The notes under the pieces are model-generated. The model ran no database searches. It worked only from the letters and a program-made list of their open reading frames with translations, and had not been told where the DNA came from. Below are positions 61,201-64,000 of a DNA stretch of 64,000 nucleotides, piece after piece. Within the stretch, counting starts at the first letter, position 1. Each line of letters starts with the position of its first letter. Made by a program: the position numbers and the translations under genes. The stretch is from NCBI GenBank assembly GCA_030248215.1, contig JASANG010000954.1:1-64000 (forward strand), in the 5' to 3' direction. Source of the DNA: Enoplolaimus lenunculus. Its lineage: Eukaryota > Nematoda > Enoplea > Enoplida > Thoracostomopsidae.

Positions 61201-63936
61201 GTAGCATAGTCTCATAACACTATCTGGTCTGGCTTGGCCCTTTAGGCTGCTCTTCTTGTGGTATAGGCCTCGATTTTTCTCAAACAAATTTTACTGTTAA
61301 CTATCATCGAATAAACCACATCATGTTTCAACATATCAAGGCTTCCATCAAAAATGCCCGGGCACCAAGAAGAAAACAACTACATAAGGTAGGTAAGTAA
61401 TATAAAGACAAGATCTAAAGCGAAAACACAGTGACAATCAATCTAACCTCAGCATCATTTATATAATGGCACTCGTCAAAAATGACCCATTCAAGTTCAC
61501 GAATAACCTCTGATCCATTGTAGAGCATCGATCTAAAGCAAAATGCTACTGTGAAGTTAAACATAGTCTGCTATTCAAAGAAATAAAGAGACGAACCTAT
61601 GATTTTTTCGTTCTATTCAAACAAAACCAAAACCGCACCTAAACATCAAACAACGCTCAGTATCGGAACTATGTTCGAATTTGCAGATGGCAAACACACA
61701 CGAAATGTAATCATACCTTAAAATTTCTGTTGTCATCACCAAACAGAAAGCTTCAGGCTGCAACTGTATATCACCCGTAATCAGACCAACATCTTTGAAA
61801 GTTTCTTTAAAATCTCTAAACTTTTGGTTCGACAACGCTTTGATCGGTGAGGTATATATTACTCTAAAACAAGCTGGTTCGCTAGTTTTAAACTTTTGTC
61901 AGCGATAGTGTAAGCAATTAGTGTCGCCGTAAATACATCAGATTCAAAACCCTAACTTCTACACCTTGTTTAATGTAACATCTTAATTGCAACTCGCTTG
62001 TTATTTCAATTACCCATTTATAGAAACAAAACTGGTACCGTTCCAGTGATAACAACGCATAAACACGGAAAACAATTTTTTATCACTATCAGACAACATA
62101 CCTAAGCCAAATATTATGTCATGTTTCCGACATACTTCATAAAAAACTATTCGGCATTTTAAAGATATATATATAATTTAAATTATTTGAATAACTTAAC
62201 GCAACTGCCATATGTAAGCCCTGGCCGAACATTTTACAGTGTTTCAATACTTTACGCCAAGTTATTCCGTACATTAAAAATATACTCAAAAATGTGATGC
62301 AAACTGTGGTCCACAAATTATCACCTGGTTAAATGTTTCCTGCACAGCGCAATTGCGTACTCTGCAACCACAGTTTTGCCAGCAGACGTATGCGCCGCAA
62401 CAAACACTGAGTCTGAGCGTTCTAATCGATAGACTGCATGTTTTTGAAAAGTGTCTAGTTCAAATGGGTATTGATGAGCTAAGACGGGTACTTCAGAACG
62501 AAACTCAGTAAATGGCACGCTGACGTCGACCCAAATTGCCCAATCGTATGAAATTTGGTTTGCCGTATGTTGCCCGCCACGCATGTGTCTTAACTTAATC
62601 ACGCGATGATTCTGAAGTACAAAAAATTACTGCAGTGTTTTACTCACGTTTTATAATTTAGAAGCAAGAACAAATGCTTAAAAACAGTTTGTCCACCACA
62701 AAACACGCCCCAAATGCACAAAAAGCATTACGGCTTGCCAGAATGAAAGCAGATAATAATTGTGATTCTTTTCAACGGAAGTCCAAGACCTATCACCTGA
62801 CAAATATACGCTACAAAATATACTAAAATTCAGAGTTGCGCAAAAAAATGCTGCAAATTATTTAAAATAAAAAATGGCATACTACCTACCTTATTTAATA
62901 GCACTTTTAGATCATCATCCATTTGCGACTCCACGACTTTAGCGTCCGGTTCATTTACCTAAAACAGCGCAACGAGCTGGTTAACAAAATATACAACTTT
63001 CTATCTACCAATTGTTTTCAGAACAAAATTCAATCCACATCTAGAGGTTGCAATGTATTTAACAATAAACATGAACAGCCTAAAACTAAGAGAAAATTGT
63101 ACCGGTGAAACAACTTTTAATTACTCAACTCACGCTACTATCAACAAAAAGACAAAATATTAAACCACGCATGGTATAACTACGTCAACTAATTGATAGC
63201 AGCTGCCATCTATGTAACGCCACCTCATTCACCAAAATCTAAATAACACATTATAACAAACATCGCAATAAACTCGCCTGGTTATTAGTCGTGTCCAACT
63301 GCTGTTCAGTACTAGCAGATTTCGTTTCTTCACTTTCCCCATTCGACTCGCTTTCAAAATCGATTCCTTCACTAAATCCTGGAGGGCAAGTCAAAAGTTC
63401 TGAAACGAGAACTTACCAACTCTTTCACCATTCAATAGCTACGAATACAATATCGGCTTAGAATCGACTTCGGTGACAGGCTGTTTTTTAAAACATCATC
63501 CAAACAAACGATAAGCAATCTGTACACTAAAGCACATAATATGCCATGAATTTAAACAATTTACAGCACAACTTATAGTCTCCAACCTAAATTATCCCAG
63601 TAAAGCAGAAAACTATTTTTCTTTCTGTAACTATAATTCCTGGCCAATTTTTTGATCCTAAAAATGAATTGTAAACACAACGAACAGTGATTAACATAAA
63701 ACGAAAGCCAAAGAAAAATTACGAATTATTACGTGTTTCTAACCTAAATTATCCCAGTCAATTGGTTCAGCGTGGCGCTTCTCTGAAGGATCCGGTTCGT
63801 CAATAGTCATTCCTCCTGGCAAAAACGGGCTTCCAGATATTGATCCCATAACTCCGCTCATTGTTGACGCTTTTGACGGATGTCGAGTTAGCGCAAGCGA
63901 TGTGGTGGCGTTGTGCGCATTTGATTCCTCCCAAAC
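49281..63936 (-). CDS. SKIC2: Ski2-type cytoplasmic exosome RNA helicase, 23 exons, N-terminus outside window
   Basis: DExH helicase (SKIV2L) of the Ski complex, which feeds mRNA and stalled-ribosome transcripts to the cytoplasmic exosome. Exons: 63744-63936, 63278-63399, 62890-62958, 62325-62611, 61717-61863, 61448-61532, 60961-61067, 60673-60819, 60274-60373, 59550-59762, 59068-59178, 56661-56891, 56129-56301, 55181-55298, 54754-55012, 54612-54640, 54212-54332, 54024-54168, 53503-53677, 53089-53199, 51947-52191, 51381-51510, 49281-49481. Phases close; 1172 residues here (human 1246). Motifs in order: [27 protein letters not shown] (usually DEVH), [52 protein letters not shown], an arch-like insert (54.0-55.3 kb), then the C-terminal [29 protein letters not shown] and [13 protein letters not shown] with stop. 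[10 protein letters not shown] marks the N-terminal region. A piggyBac splits the last intron. Exons 54212-54332 and 54612-54640 rest on phase more than on similarity. Confidence 0.96.
49551..51153 (-). mobile_element. piggyBac transposon, internally deleted, TTAA-flanked
   Basis: Inserted in the same direction as Ski2, in its last intron. TTAA flanks both ends (49551-49554, 51150-51153), with inverted ends CCCTCAACGGCCCGG and its near-complement CGGGCCATTGAGGG. The transposase remains in pieces: an acidic N-terminal region (50580-50870, [18 protein letters not shown]), then [25 protein letters not shown] and SKPAKY-like AKPAKY (50046-50432). It jumps directly to [14 protein letters not shown] and the C-terminal Cys-rich finger ([25 protein letters not shown] stop at ~49753). 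The catalytic middle of about 200-250 residues is missing and the N-terminal part is also broken by stops. It cannot move itself but might be moved in trans. Confidence 0.92.
51779..51890. repeat. Minisatellite, ~31-bp unit, four copies
   Basis: Imperfect units of the form GGCAGTGATACACTGTTAGG followed by AAAA(G/T)TA, in the Ski2 intron between exons 51947-52191 and 51381-51510. Confidence 0.85.
52435..52996. repeat. TTTATTGAGC repeat family member
   Basis: ATAATTGAGCGAAGCGAAAC at the left, then GCGAAGCGTTTTATG, GGTCGAAAGGTGGATGTCCG and a GTCCATCCGTCGGCCCGTCC block, then one ~165-bp unit, ending TAGTCCCACTACGAC, the inverse of the start of the element at 57635. Non-coding, in a Ski2 intron. 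Confidence 0.65.
57650..59047. mobile_element. Inverted-repeat element carrying a ~165-bp satellite-like array
   Basis: The ends TTTATTGAGCGAAGC (57650-57664) and GCTTTGCTCAATAAA (59033-59047) are inverted copies with one mismatch. Inside are about seven tandem units of 158-174 bp, each with TGCAAATTATCTATTAGCTA, a GGTTT.GTAAACAATTTA block, CAGATTCCTCGCACC and a CCTAATAATTAGTGAAA block. Alternating A and B subtypes repeat every ~332 bp (57872/58205 and 58049/58380). The right part holds the CGGACGGACAGACGGACATCC block. No coding capacity. Its right end lies 14 bp from the donor (59062-59067) of Ski2 exon 59068-59178. Confidence 0.8.
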
Positions 63937-64000
63937 CTACAAACGAAGCATCACGTACACACAATCTGAGAACAAATACGTACTAGTTAAAACAATACAG

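Overview
Eukaryotic nuclear DNA from an animal, most likely an AT-rich invertebrate. Six spliced protein-coding genes can be read exon by exon from their GT-AG boundaries and their similarity to metazoan orthologues. Most acceptors are T-rich and end in TAG or CAG, introns are mostly 0.2-3 kb, and reading phase is kept across almost every junction. GLOD4-, RNF146- and CCDC93-type genes argue for Metazoa. I cannot place the phylum; a tunicate-like genome is possible but unproven.

Layout: GLOD4 (minus, 1208-9101; last exon lies left of the window); ASCC2 (minus, 9881-20638; first coding exon not found); MRPL46 (plus, 24395-30405, complete); RNF146 (minus, 33437-36322, complete); CCDC93 (minus, 39176-48316; first exon tentative); Ski2/SKIC2 (minus, 49281-63936; N-terminal exons lie right of the window). 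Five of the six genes are on the minus strand. Their roles: GLOD4 is a VOC/glyoxalase-fold protein, ASCC2 a ubiquitin-binding ribosome-quality-control factor, mL46 a mitoribosomal protein, RNF146 a poly(ADP-ribose)-dependent E3 ligase, CCDC93 a Commander/CCC endosomal-recycling subunit and Ski2 the helicase that feeds the cytoplasmic exosome. ASCC2 and Ski2 both act on aberrant translation, but nothing here shows that their proximity is functional.

Introns and intergenic DNA are packed with mobile-element debris. There are hAT-like MITEs with CAGGG termini and 8-bp target duplications, one of them nested in an I-group LINE in MRPL46 intron 3. There are also TA-flanked MITEs, foldback elements, a second LINE fragment in ASCC2, an internally deleted piggyBac between the last two Ski2 exons, and a TTTATTGAGC-ended element carrying a ~165-bp satellite-like array in another Ski2 intron.

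The most unusual structure is a ~1.1-1.25-kb repeat family present three times in the same orientation (32212-33306, 36522-37768, ~39403-40524). It carries a series of stem-loops around a TCTAAC-CCC-GTTAGA core. Their outer stems differ in sequence but remain complementary, and the third copy shows a compensatory change in the core. I do not recognise this family.
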